Part shown: piece by piece, positions 9,356-16,864 of the stretch
How the letters are laid out: each line of letters opens with the position of its first letter
Numbering within the stretch: position 1 is the first letter of the stretch
Assembly (NCBI RefSeq): GCF_014203225.1
Contig: NZ_JACHIO010000024.1
Coordinates: 36,795 to 100,794, forward strand
Reading direction: 5' to 3'
Length of the DNA stretch: 64,000 nt
Origin: Granulicella mallensis
Lineage (GTDB): Bacteria; Acidobacteriota; Terriglobia; Terriglobales; Acidobacteriaceae
Notes under the pieces: model-generated
Seen by the model: the letters and a program-made list of their open reading frames with translations, nothing else
Told to the model about the DNA's origin: nothing
Databases searched by the model: none
Position numbers and translations under genes: made by a program

Positions 9356-10480
9356 ATGAAGATTATTGAGGGTGTTGAGTTCCCTGACGGCGTGGTGGAA
9401 CTCGTCGAGACCGTTGTAAACAAGGCGCACCTGGTAGCTGGCAAAGAATGTGTCTTTAAAGCAGACGGTCAGATTCGTGCCGCAGTCGAAGGTGCAACAC
9501 GCACGACCAAGGGGAATGGTGTTTTCCTGATGATCGCGCCAAGAGAACACGGCGCTACGATAATCAAGCGGAAAGCCTACAGTAGCGGACGAATGCGATT
9601 CGAGCTCACCGAGAATTCAATCGCAGAGGTTCTGCGAGATTTGCCCACATGGTACAAGAACGTAAAAGCTAGTCTTGATGAGTCCGGAAGGAGTGCCGCG
9701 AGCAAGAGTGACAAAAAGAATCCGGCATGGACTCGCGATGAGCTAATTCTTACGCTTGAATTTTACTTTCGGGTGCCACCCTGGAAAGTGAATGGGAACC
9801 ATCCAGAAATCCTAAAATTGAGTGAAGAGTTGAAACATCTATCTGCCTTCACAGACCCGCCTGATGCCGTGCGATATAGAAATTCCAACGGCACATACAT
9901 GAAGCTGATGAACTTTCAAAGTCTTGACCCAACCCGAGGTGGAAGGGGCCTGAAGAGCGCAAGTCGTGGCGACCGTGAAGTATGGGATGAGTTTGAGGAT
10001 AGGCGAGACGAGCTAACAAAGGCAGCAGCAGCAATTCGAGCTGTCATCTCTAATCCAAAACTCATACAAGAGGCGCAGGAAGTAGACGGGCCAGATACAG
10101 ACGATATTACGGAAGCGCCAGAAGGACGGGTTCTCACAAGACTTCATCGGGTGCGCGAGCGGAATGCAAAGTTGGCGAAACGCAAGAAGGACCACGTATT
10201 CAAAAAGACAGGCGCGTTACGTTGTGAAGCGTGCCAATTTGACTTCGTGGCTCGGTATGGTCAGGACGCTCGCAATTGCATTGAGTGTCATCACATCATG
10301 CCATTATCTCAGTTGCCGGAGCATACGAAGACGACTCTTGATGATCTTGCACTCGTTTGCGCCAATTGCCACCGGGTGATACATAAGCGAAAACAGTGGC
10401 TCACTATTGCAGAGTTGAGAAAATTGCTTCAACAGTCCGGTACAGTCTCAAATGAGCAGGCCGCAGTGATACCCGAATGA
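9356..10480 (+). CDS. HNH restriction-type endonuclease
   Basis: A 374-residue protein with a C-terminal HNH domain (~290-343): paired CEAC and CIEC cysteines, the ECHHI core, and CANCHRVIH. The middle contains WTRDELILTLEFYFR and a LRHL-like NSNGTYMKLMNFQSLDP region often seen in McrA-like or predicted restriction enzymes. The first ~100 residues may be a separate recognition domain. Divergent from the methyltransferase with a 44-base shared promoter region. It could be a modification-dependent nuclease or the restriction half of a type II pair; the sequence does not decide. Confidence 0.8.
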   Translation: MKIIEGVEFPDGVVELVETVVNKAHLVAGKECVFKADGQIRAAVEGATRTTKGNGVFLMIAPREHGATIIKRKAYSSGRMRFELTENSIAEVLRDLPTWYKNVKASLDESGRSAASKSDKKNPAWTRDELILTLEFYFRVPPWKVNGNHPEILKLSEELKHLSAFTDPPDAVRYRNSNGTYMKLMNFQSLDPTRGGRGLKSASRGDREVWDEFEDRRDELTKAAAAIRAVISNPKLIQEAQEVDGPDTDDITEAPEGRVLTRLHRVRERNAKLAKRKKDHVFKKTGALRCEACQFDFVARYGQDARNCIECHHIMPLSQLPEHTKTTLDDLALVCANCHRVIHKRKQWLTIAELRKLLQQSGTVSNEQAAVIPE

Positions 10481-10628
10481 CGGTCTTCGCTACGTGATGG
10501 GATTTTAACTTGCAATTTTGGAGCGCTTCGATATCATTCGGAAACGCAGTATTCTGGTGGGCCAAGCAAACTCAATCTCAAAAACATCACGCTCTATGGC
10601 GTGAACCACTATATTTCGGAGAGTTAAC

Positions 10629-10982
10629 ATGATTAGCCTGTCTAATAGAGCTGAGACTACAGTCGTTGTATATATTACCTGGCTCACTTCTGATGGAAGA
10701 CATGTAGGTGACGGCGACGGTCCCTGGGGACCGTACGAAATTGCAAGTCAGACCGTTAAATTGGTGGACGAAATGAACGAAAACACCGTTAATATCTATC
10801 TATTGACGGCAACGGCCACAGATCCTGATGATCCTTATAATTTCCATATATACGGGAATAGTAGCCTAGATATTAGGGCCGAGGGACCATCTGGGGAAGA
10901 TTTTGATCCAAATACGGTGCAAGTCTACTACGATACTGGCGCTCCAGTGCCTTGCTTAAATCATAATTGGGGTCATGAGTGA
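10629..10982 (+). CDS. Unknown cargo protein, first of an overlapping pair
   Basis: A 117-residue product with no recognised family, rich in Asp, Thr and beta-strand-like segments (VVVYITWLTSDGR, NIYLLTATATDPDDP). There is no signal peptide or membrane segment. A GGAGAG ribosome-binding sequence precedes the ATG at 10629. The frame ends inside the start of the next gene, with an eight-base overlap, implying a two-gene transcript. Codon usage is AT-rich against the phage head genes. Confidence 0.55.
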   Translation: MISLSNRAETTVVVYITWLTSDGRHVGDGDGPWGPYEIASQTVKLVDEMNENTVNIYLLTATATDPDDPYNFHIYGNSSLDIRAEGPSGEDFDPNTVQVYYDTGAPVPCLNHNWGHE

Positions 10983-11454
10983 GGCAGAAACTAAGGTTGA
11001 AGTCCAACAAATATGGCGCTGCAAGTTATGCAGAATAGGCTCAGTGCATACTCAATCTAGGGGCATCAGTCTTTATGGCATGGACGACTCTACCTGGAGA
11101 ACTGAAATGATAACTATATACAACAACACAGGAACAAAAGGTGGTGGGGTAAGCAACCCGCCCATCTATTACGATGTACAGGTTAACTTCTGGTCCATCG
11201 ACCAGATGTTGGATACGGGCGAATGGACTACAGCACTACCTCAGACTCCCCTGACAGTGCAGAGGTCTTCCGATAATGGCTATATATTACTGGTTCGGGA
11301 ATCGCTTTCACCAGAAACCGTCTTTGCATATTACATACGTAAAGACGACAACCTAACAATAAGCAAAATGCAGGATGATCCGTACGTTCAATCTGATGAC
11401 TACACGTTGCCCAATTTAAAGTATTTCAACTGGAACAATCCTGCAGTCGCGTGA
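10975..11454 (+). CDS. Unknown cargo protein, second of an overlapping pair
   Basis: A 159-residue product without a recognised family. It has one CxxC (WRCKLCRIG, near residue 17) and otherwise beta-rich, aromatic segments such as YYDVQVNFWSIDQML and VFAYYIRKDDN. It starts within the last codons of 10629-10982. Composition resembles its partner, so they were probably acquired together. Whether they act as a complex, toxin and immunity pair, or in virion decoration cannot be told. Confidence 0.55.
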   Translation: MSEAETKVEVQQIWRCKLCRIGSVHTQSRGISLYGMDDSTWRTEMITIYNNTGTKGGGVSNPPIYYDVQVNFWSIDQMLDTGEWTTALPQTPLTVQRSSDNGYILLVRESLSPETVFAYYIRKDDNLTISKMQDDPYVQSDDYTLPNLKYFNWNNPAVA

Positions 11455-11560
11455 GGCGATTGTGAGGGCTGCCACGCTGTACAGAAAAGGTGTTACCCTG
11501 TGTCGCGGCGATTTTGCTGTGGCACGGTTTCCATAACGATGTCAGATTAGTGAGATCGAT

Positions 11561-11734
11561 CTACTGTTTACGAGTTTCTTTGGAATACAGCCCGAAAAAT
11601 ACAATCAACCCAATAAACGAAGGAAAGAATACCAGGCGTGGAAGCCAGATAAAGGTCTTACTAAGGAGTACAGAAAAGGCACAAAGCATTCCGCAGCTTA
11701 ACGCAATGGCGAGAAATGTTCGATTCTTCTTCAT
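11561..11734 (-). CDS. Small two-helix membrane protein
   Basis: The 57-residue product starts MKKNRTFLAIALSCG. I prefer the ATG at complement 11732-11734 because GGAG lies six bases upstream; an in-frame GTG lies 12 bases earlier. Two hydrophobic segments (residues ~6-25 and ~30-48) and a charged tail are seen. Size and topology would suit a phage holin or a small moron membrane protein, but there is no adjacent lysin gene, so this is only a possibility. Confidence 0.4.
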   Translation of the reverse strand: MKKNRTFLAIALSCGMLCAFSVLLSKTFIWLPRLVFFPSFIGLIVFFGLYSKETRKQ

Positions 11735-11813
11735 CTCAATCTCCACTTATTTAGACTCTGGAATCTGTTTCAGTTCGCCATCAGTCTCTTTGTTGGTATA
11801 CAGGAGTTTGAAA

Positions 11814-12179
11814 TCATAGACAAACTTTCCTCAGTGGGCGCTGCGTAGCGGTGATTCTAGAGTGGCAAGTCTTGCAAAGCGAAGTCAGATTCGTTAGGTC
11901 TAGACGGCGGGATGGATCGGTATTGATAGGAATCTCGTGATGGACTTCTTCTGCGGGCACCGGTCTAGGCAAACAGTGTTGGCAGATGAATTTGTCACGT
12001 TGCAGCGCCAGGAGTCGTACACGACGCCAATCGGCATCATAGCCGCGAGATGTCGCTGATCCACGATGATTATCGTATTTGTACAGATTGTCTGTCGTGC
12101 TGTGTTTCTCGCAATAGCCGGATAAGGTGAGTTCACTGCATCCTGACTTCTTGCATGGGCGCTTCGGTGCCAGGGCCAC
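11814..12179 (-). CDS. Phage HNH endonuclease
   Basis: The 121-residue protein has the common phage HNH layout: N-terminal zinc knuckle (PCKKSGCSELTLSGYCEKH), SRGYDADWRRVRLLAL, then the HNH core with CQHC, VHHEIPI and CKTCHSRI. Such genes usually sit just before terS, and the encoded nickase helps packaging of cos-type phages. Here about 5 kb of cargo separates them. Translation starts at a GTG right after the stop of 12181-12483, which implies coupling. Confidence 0.88.
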   Translation of the reverse strand: MALAPKRPCKKSGCSELTLSGYCEKHSTTDNLYKYDNHRGSATSRGYDADWRRVRLLALQRDKFICQHCLPRPVPAEEVHHEIPINTDPSRRLDLTNLTSLCKTCHSRITATQRPLRKVCL

Positions 12180-12180
12180 G

Positions 12181-12483
12181 TTAGCTGACTTTTACAGCCG
12201 AGAACAATCCAATCAACAGGTCAATCTCTTGACCGGCTACGACGATTCCCTCGCCTGCTGCTTTAGCGGCGATGGTGGCGGCTGCTGTTGCCCATTGAGC
12301 TTCAGACAAAGGACTCGTAACGTCTTGTTGAACTGCTGTGACGGCATCCTTTGCGATGACACCGAGAGCAGTCTTTAGGATGTTCTTTTCGGCATCGAGG
12401 AAGTTCTTTACGGCTGTTGAGCCGAATACGCTAGTGAAGGCGTGGGCGATGGCGTCGGCGGTATTGGTAATCCAATTACTCAT
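12181..12483 (-). CDS. Hypothetical phage protein
   Basis: A 100-residue, Ala-rich helical product opening MSNWITNTADAIAHAF, with a C-terminal hydrophobic stretch (IVVAGQEIDLLIGLFSAV). It resembles short phage proteins often found near lysis or packaging genes, but I cannot name it. It is coupled to the HNH gene downstream (stop and start two bases apart) and overlaps the upstream gene by eight bases. Confidence 0.55.
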   Translation of the reverse strand: MSNWITNTADAIAHAFTSVFGSTAVKNFLDAEKNILKTALGVIAKDAVTAVQQDVTSPLSEAQWATAAATIAAKAAGEGIVVAGQEIDLLIGLFSAVKVS

Positions 12484-12694
12484 GATGAATGAACCTATTT
12501 GGAGAGTGTTTCTTGAAACTGTAGGGCTGAAAGCAGAACTTCCATGCTTCGAGAATCGCTTTGGCTTCGGCGGTGGGTCGTCTCTCTGTCAAGGCTTCGA
12601 TGAGTTCGACACCAGGATAAGCGGACGAATCAGCGAGCTTGATGCGCTCAGGGATGTGTTTCTCCCGTTTGGGAAGTGATGTGTCTTTTTTCAT
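12476..12694 (-). CDS. Small hypothetical phage protein
   Basis: A 72-residue frame starting MKKDTSLPKREKHIPERI, charged at the N-terminus, ending in an aromatic, basic tail. No family is recognised. I chose the ATG at complement 12692-12694; an upstream GTG at 12745 would add 17 Pro-rich residues. The eight-base overlap with 12181-12483 and shared strand support it as part of the same transcript. Neither start has a convincing ribosome-binding sequence. Confidence 0.4.
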   Translation of the reverse strand: MKKDTSLPKREKHIPERIKLADSSAYPGVELIEALTERRPTAEAKAILEAWKFCFQPYSFKKHSPNRFIHHE

Positions 12695-12838
12695 TTGAAT
12701 AGGGCGAGGGGTTGGTTCTCTATTGGGCGGGGTTTTATGCAGCACGCGTTAACAGTCAATAGGTGGGTGATCGAATGATCGGACTGATGCGGAGATATTT
12801 CCCCTCTACTTATTACGGGCGTCTGAGAGGGAAATTGG

Positions 12839-13264
12839 CTACTGTATTTTGGCGAGTGCCTGAAGTTTCTGCTTGGCGTGGTCATACCGCTTACGAATGC
12901 AGTCTTTCGAAACGCCTTGCTGCTTGGCAATGTCCCGTAGAGACATTCCTTCAATGATGTGTTGGCTGATTATGTCTTGATCTTCAAGAGGCAAGCAGGA
13001 TAGGGCAGCTACTATATGACCGTCTGTATCTTCTCCCTGTGGCGCGATGGGATCGAATGTCAGGTCGGGCTGGACAGTCCACTTACGATCCCGACGGCGT
13101 GATGTCTCTTGCCGATGATGAACCGTTCGGAGGATTGCTAATGCTGCCTTTTCAGTTTGTGGCGCGGCCTCAAGCAGTGCAACATATTGGTCTTGCCGGT
13201 AATCTCTATTTCGTGCATCCGCAAGGCGAAAGAAGTGATCTGGAGCGAGGCGATTAGTTGACAT
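12839..13264 (-). CDS. Sigma-70 region 4-like phage regulator
   Basis: The 141-residue protein ends in a sigma region 4-like helix-turn-helix: LPLEDQDIISQHIIEGMSL, RDIAKQQGVSKDCIRKRYDHAKQKL. The N-terminal half is charged and lacks region 2, so it is more likely a small activator of late phage transcription than a full sigma factor. It overlaps the 52-residue gene at 13254-13412 by 11 bases and is followed by a gap before the small phage proteins. Confidence 0.7.
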   Translation of the reverse strand: MSTNRLAPDHFFRLADARNRDYRQDQYVALLEAAPQTEKAALAILRTVHHRQETSRRRDRKWTVQPDLTFDPIAPQGEDTDGHIVAALSCLPLEDQDIISQHIIEGMSLRDIAKQQGVSKDCIRKRYDHAKQKLQALAKIQ

Positions 13265-13412
13265 CGCCTTTCTCCATGATCCCGTTCGGGTAATATCGAT
13301 CGATCAATTCTTGAACTTTCCTATATGCCCGTTCTACATCCGCTGAGGCTTCGCGAATCTGCTGGGCATACCGCTCGATGGCTTCCGCGTTCCGTTCTCT
13401 CTGATCGCTCAT
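13254..13412 (-). CDS. Small 52-residue phage protein
   Basis: Reading complement 13412 to 13254 gives a 52-residue, helical, charged protein starting MSDQRERNAEAIERYAQQ. Its ATG overlaps the stop of the HNH gene by one base (TAATG), a typical coupling junction, and its stop lies 11 bases inside the sigma-like gene. The helix pattern suggests a short coiled coil. Function unknown. Confidence 0.6.
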   Translation of the reverse strand: MSDQRERNAEAIERYAQQIREASADVERAYRKVQELIDRYYPNGIMEKGDVN

Positions 13413-14002
13413 TAAGCTACTCTCCTTAGCCCGGCGACTTCAGCATGGAGTTGATCGTCAAGACGTTGCCATACGGTTTTGCGCTTCGATGATGCTGCGA
13501 CCGCAACAGGTGAGGGCTTAGGTTTACGGGGCTTCTTGGCGCGTGGGTTCAGTACAAGGCTTATGGTCGATTCGGCTCTTTTGAAACGCTTTGCAAGGGC
13601 ATACTGGCTGACCCCGGATGCCCTGAGTTCATGAATCTCTTTCTTCTCTTCATCGGTGAATCTCTTCAGCGATCTCTTCTGCCCACGGCAACTTCTTCCC
13701 TTTCTGACCATGTCGGCAGAGTTTTCCTTTGCGGTCCCAGCGAATAGGTGTCGGACACAGGCTGGGTTGTCACACGAGTGACACACATAGAGGCCATCTG
13801 GTACAGGCCCATGACCCAAGAGGTGTTCGTATGAATAACGATGTGCTGAAATTGATTTCTCCCCGTCCCAATACATGCCGTATGTTGGACCCTTACTGTT
13901 CTTGAGACGGCCTGCCGAATAGAGCCAACAGGAGTCTTTGCCTGGGGTGATGGTGAGCTTAGAGATGAAATTGGTGAGATATTGCTGGGATGTCTTCTTC
14001 AT
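13412..14002 (-). CDS. HNH_3 endonuclease with C-terminal helix-turn-helix
   Basis: A 196-residue protein. Residues ~20-100 form an HNH_3 domain (CWLYSAGR, SAHRYSYEHLLGHGPVPDG, VCHSCDNPACVR, and a downstream GTAKENSADMVRKGR element), as in phage-borne homing-type nucleases. Residues ~110-150 resemble a DNA-binding HTH (FTDEEKKEIHELRASGVSQYA split by a turn, then STISLVLN). The tail is Lys/Pro-rich. Possibly a free-standing homing endonuclease or a phage regulator. Confidence 0.8.
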   Translation of the reverse strand: MKKTSQQYLTNFISKLTITPGKDSCWLYSAGRLKNSKGPTYGMYWDGEKSISAHRYSYEHLLGHGPVPDGLYVCHSCDNPACVRHLFAGTAKENSADMVRKGRSCRGQKRSLKRFTDEEKKEIHELRASGVSQYALAKRFKRAESTISLVLNPRAKKPRKPKPSPVAVAASSKRKTVWQRLDDQLHAEVAGLRRVA

Positions 14003-14154
14003 TGGAGTTCCTACAAGGGAGAGTTACTTGCTGGCTCCCGAGGAACTCAATGCAAGTGCAGGCTGGTTTCTTGCCTGCACATGTATCTAGTATGCTTTTT
14101 CTTTCCGATTTCGTCAGTGATTTTGAAATTTATTTTCGCCGTGAATGATGAGCC

Positions 14155-14946
14155 TTACTGTCTCGTCACTGATACACTTGGCTTGTAATTCTGTTCTGCG
14201 GTGATTTTCCATTCCTCGTTTAGGTTTTGGAGGTTTACCTGAAAGAAAAGAATCTTATGGGTGATGTTGCCAGACTTTTCCCAAGTCACATCCATATCAA
14301 AACGAACAGTTGCCGCCGTGGGGGATTCATTCACGAACGATATTTGCCCGAGATCAAGTCGGGTGATCTCATTGCCGTGACGAAGAAACGCCTCTTTGTC
14401 AGCCAGTACAAAAGCATTATCGACGGATGTCTTTCCGTAGTAGATCGCCACATTCGGCGCATAGTATGAGGCCACCGTAGCTGGGTCGTTAGTGGCTATG
14501 GATTTTGCCCATGTATGTAGAACATTAGTGACATCATCCTGAACGTTACCTTCGGATGGCTGCTCCGAAGACACTTCTGGGATGGCCGCTGGCGAGGCTT
14601 GTCGTGTTGCATTGGCGATTACCGCTGAAGTGCTAGGAACAGCGCTGCCCGATGTAGACACAGCATTTACGCTGCTTTTCCTTGACGACGAGAGATGTGT
14701 AAGAAACACGATCAAGAGCACAACAGCCCCCAGCCCACAACCGAAAACTAGAAGCCTTTTCCCTGTAGACACTGTTGAATTGGAAGTGACTACGGTTGGC
14801 GCTTTGATCGGATCGGGCGGTGGTGGTGGTGGAAGCGGAGGTGGCGGCGGTGCAATCTTGGGAACTGAGGTCGGCTGTGGAGAGCCACAGAGTTGGCAGA
14901 AAGCACGACCATCCGACGCTGTTGACCCACACTTTGGGCAGGACAT
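14155..14946 (-). CDS. Zinc-ribbon, membrane-anchored NTF2-like protein
   Basis: The 263-residue product begins with a zinc ribbon (C3, C6, C17, C20), continues through a Pro-rich linker (~30-47), a transmembrane helix (~63-85), a Ser/Thr/Ala-rich linker and a C-terminal ~110-residue NTF2/SnoaL-like domain (TWAKSIATNDPATVASYYAP, then DVTWEKSGNITHKI). The ribbon would be cytosolic and the NTF2-like part periplasmic. Such proteins are common in Acidobacteriota. Its presence inside a prophage suggests a lysogenic cargo gene. Confidence 0.65.
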   Translation of the reverse strand: MSCPKCGSTASDGRAFCQLCGSPQPTSVPKIAPPPPPLPPPPPPDPIKAPTVVTSNSTVSTGKRLLVFGCGLGAVVLLIVFLTHLSSSRKSSVNAVSTSGSAVPSTSAVIANATRQASPAAIPEVSSEQPSEGNVQDDVTNVLHTWAKSIATNDPATVASYYAPNVAIYYGKTSVDNAFVLADKEAFLRHGNEITRLDLGQISFVNESPTAATVRFDMDVTWEKSGNITHKILFFQVNLQNLNEEWKITAEQNYKPSVSVTRQ

Positions 14947-14998
14947 TCCTTAGCACCTCTTGGAGTAGTAAGACTAGCGCTCTAACTCTTGGGACGGT

Positions 14999-15496
14999 TC
15001 AGCTAGTAAGTCTGTTTTGATTTTGCTGCGCTATCAGTTCAGACTGCTGTGCGAGAAGAAATTGGTAGCCCATGTATCCGCAATACGCAAAAAACAGAAT
15101 GCAGGGGATCGCTGCTGAGAAGAATGACAGGGCAAAGAAAATCCAATTCAAGAACCCATAGCCCCATCCTCGATCATCTCCTACACACAGGTTGCCCAGT
15201 CCGTTCCACAGGACATTGAGTCCAATCAAGAGCACCATCTTCCCCACAAAATCTCCCTGAAGACTTTGAGATGCCTGCAAGACAGGAGGATTGATCGTCT
15301 GATACGTCTGTGCAATGGGTACTGGATAAGGCAAAGGCGAGGCAGGTAACTGACGGCAACCGCAGTTGGGGCATATTTCGGCACGGCGAAAGATGACCTT
15401 GCCACAATCCATGCAGTATTTTTGATCTTGGCTGACTGACTGATTTGGAGACAACACATCTCCTTCAGGGGCATCCGGCATACGTTCCATAATCAT
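14999..15496 (-). CDS. Zinc-ribbon membrane protein
   Basis: A 165-residue protein with an N-terminal zinc ribbon (C28, C31, C42, C45), a Pro-rich linker, and two or three hydrophobic segments (~85-100, ~110-130, ~133-150). The GDDRGWGYGFLNWIF loop between helices resembles TM2-like membrane proteins. It is encoded 52 bases upstream of the other zinc-ribbon gene on the same strand, so they probably form an operon. Function unknown. Confidence 0.6.
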   Translation of the reverse strand: MIMERMPDAPEGDVLSPNQSVSQDQKYCMDCGKVIFRRAEICPNCGCRQLPASPLPYPVPIAQTYQTINPPVLQASQSLQGDFVGKMVLLIGLNVLWNGLGNLCVGDDRGWGYGFLNWIFFALSFFSAAIPCILFFAYCGYMGYQFLLAQQSELIAQQNQNRLTS

Positions 15497-15851
15497 CTCT
15501 TTCTAGGACTTTCATCTGACCGTTGAAACGGTTTACATGCAACTGAGCCGATGTTCACAAATCTGGGATTTTACTGGAGAACGGGCCGGATGGGATCGAG
15601 CCACAGTGTACACAAAGCCTCATAGGGATACCAGCGTTATATTTGACGCCCTTGAATCACCGCAATCGCTCAATCCGTATACACTGCCTGCACTCCCCTT
15701 GTGCTGCACATCAAGACATGACCAATGTGAGACAGACCACCTCTATCCCTGGGAGTATGTATAACCCTTGGTGATCTATAACCTATGTCTATTGGTAATC
15801 TCTATTGATCTTCCATTAGCCTTCGGAGTCTGTATGGTCCTTGTTTCTTAT

Positions 15852-15871
15852 GAGTCATATGGCTATGACTC
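15852..15871. promoter_or_regulatory. Perfect dyad, candidate operator
   Basis: GAGTCATA and its exact reverse complement TATGACTC flank a TGGC spacer. Eight-base arms with a four-base centre fit a dimeric helix-turn-helix repressor site. It lies in the middle of the divergent gene-poor region, with no T-run to suggest a terminator. Confidence 0.4.
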
Positions 15872-16260
15872 TTTCATCCTGCCTAACGCCTTAGTATGTC
15901 CCGTTTCCGGGTCCCTTATGACCATGTTGTTAGGTGGGTAACATTGCATGGATTTCAGCGTTAGGGGTCTCTTTATGAATTAGGGATGTGCCGTTTATAT
16001 CAACCCCGTCTTGTTGACGACATTGGTTTGCCACACATCCCGCAGGAACTCCCGGATTCATTCGGGATAGGTAATCAGTCTGTCGATTACGTTTTAGCAA
16101 GCAATTGTATTTGGGCGGCTCTGCGATCTTACCCCGTAGCAATCACCTATTCGGCTCTGCTACCTTGGACCATTTGAATCTTGTATTGCTTCAGCACCTA
16201 TCTGGCGCTTCTGTAAATAGGTAGTATCGGAATCTTTTTCAAATCCGTCAGTGAAAATGA

Positions 16261-16280
16261 AAAATAATTGAAATTATTTT
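16261..16280. promoter_or_regulatory. AT-only dyad upstream of 16318
   Basis: AAAATAATT and AATTATTTT are exact reverse complements separated by GA. It lies 37 bases before the ATG at 16318, overlapping where a promoter for that gene would be. It could be an operator or an AT-rich upstream element. Confidence 0.4.
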
Positions 16281-16317
16281 GATGACGCCTGGATTCTCAT
16301 CCGTATAGACTTTCCGA

Positions 16318-16518
16318 ATGAACATTCCTGAGATTCTTGCTGACATCGACACGGAGATTGCACGGCTACAACACATTCGCTCTCTGCTATCCGGCACGCC
16401 TTTCACTACAGTCACACGCAGCCCAGGCCGTCCTAAAGGCGTCCGAATGTCATCTGAGGCTCGCGCAAAGATGGCCGCTGCTCAGAAGAAGAGATGGGCA
16501 AAGCGCAAGAAAGCATGA
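16318..16518 (+). CDS. Small basic, probably DNA-binding protein
   Basis: This 66-residue product has an N-terminal helix (NIPEILADIDTEIARLQHIR) and a basic C-terminus (SSEARAKMAAAQKKRWAKRK). The arrangement, with a GRPKG motif (an AT-hook-like element) between, recurs in short acidobacterial proteins of unknown role. The basic GRPKG patch and the AT-rich dyad upstream suggest DNA contact, possibly of its own promoter; this is inference. No ribosome-binding sequence stands out, so translation may be from a short leader. Confidence 0.65.
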   Translation: MNIPEILADIDTEIARLQHIRSLLSGTPFTTVTRSPGRPKGVRMSSEARAKMAAAQKKRWAKRKKA

Positions 16519-16525
16519 AATATTT

Positions 16526-16738
16526 ATGGCAGAGGTGGCAGCAATGCAGACTACAATCTTGATTCTTGTCTTAGCTCCCCCGGTTCTCGCATTCATCCTG
16601 TGGCAGGTGCTTCGCTACGGTCCCAAGGTCGGGTTCCCTTCAATACCCTTTCGATTGGGCAAGAATGGTTATTGGAAGATGCTGACACTTTCCTATGTTG
16701 CGATGTTCGCAGCCGCCTTGATGTCGCACAGAATCTGA
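16526..16738 (+). CDS. Small membrane protein
   Basis: From the ATG at 16526 the frame encodes 70 residues with two hydrophobic segments (ILILVLAPPVLAFILWQVL and MLTLSYVAMFAAALM) around a basic loop. It begins seven bases after the stop of the small basic gene, so the two are probably co-transcribed. The ATG at 16544 is an alternative. No family recognised. Confidence 0.45.
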   Translation: MAEVAAMQTTILILVLAPPVLAFILWQVLRYGPKVGFPSIPFRLGKNGYWKMLTLSYVAMFAAALMSHRI

Positions 16739-16864
16739 ATCTGTCGATGCTGTGAGGCTGAGTGTTATGCCTCGCGCATGAACCAAAGTTGATTCTTCCT
16801 TATTCGCTACATCGGCCTCATTCTGGCATAGGCTCCCCAATTCATCTATATGAGGCAACACACT

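Larger units (their letters stand above)
15497..16317. other. Gene-poor 0.8-kb divergent control region of the prophage
   Basis: I find no convincing protein or RNA gene here. Open frames at 15537-15764 and 15986-16177 lack good ribosome-binding sites and have biased, unprotein-like composition. The stretch separates minus-strand zinc-ribbon genes from plus-strand small-protein genes, so promoters face both ways. Two perfect dyads lie in it (15852-15871 and 16261-16280). It may be a lysogeny or early-promoter region. Confidence 0.5.

Noticed and set aside
15537..15764. Plus-strand 75-codon open frame
   Set aside because: No ribosome-binding site and improbable composition (many Cys, His, Pro); more likely chance in a regulatory stretch.
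16780..16864. Sigma-70 promoter for the histone-like gene (TTGATT element)
   Set aside because: TTGATT is conserved in both copies but no -10 hexamer sits at proper spacing; promoter not called.
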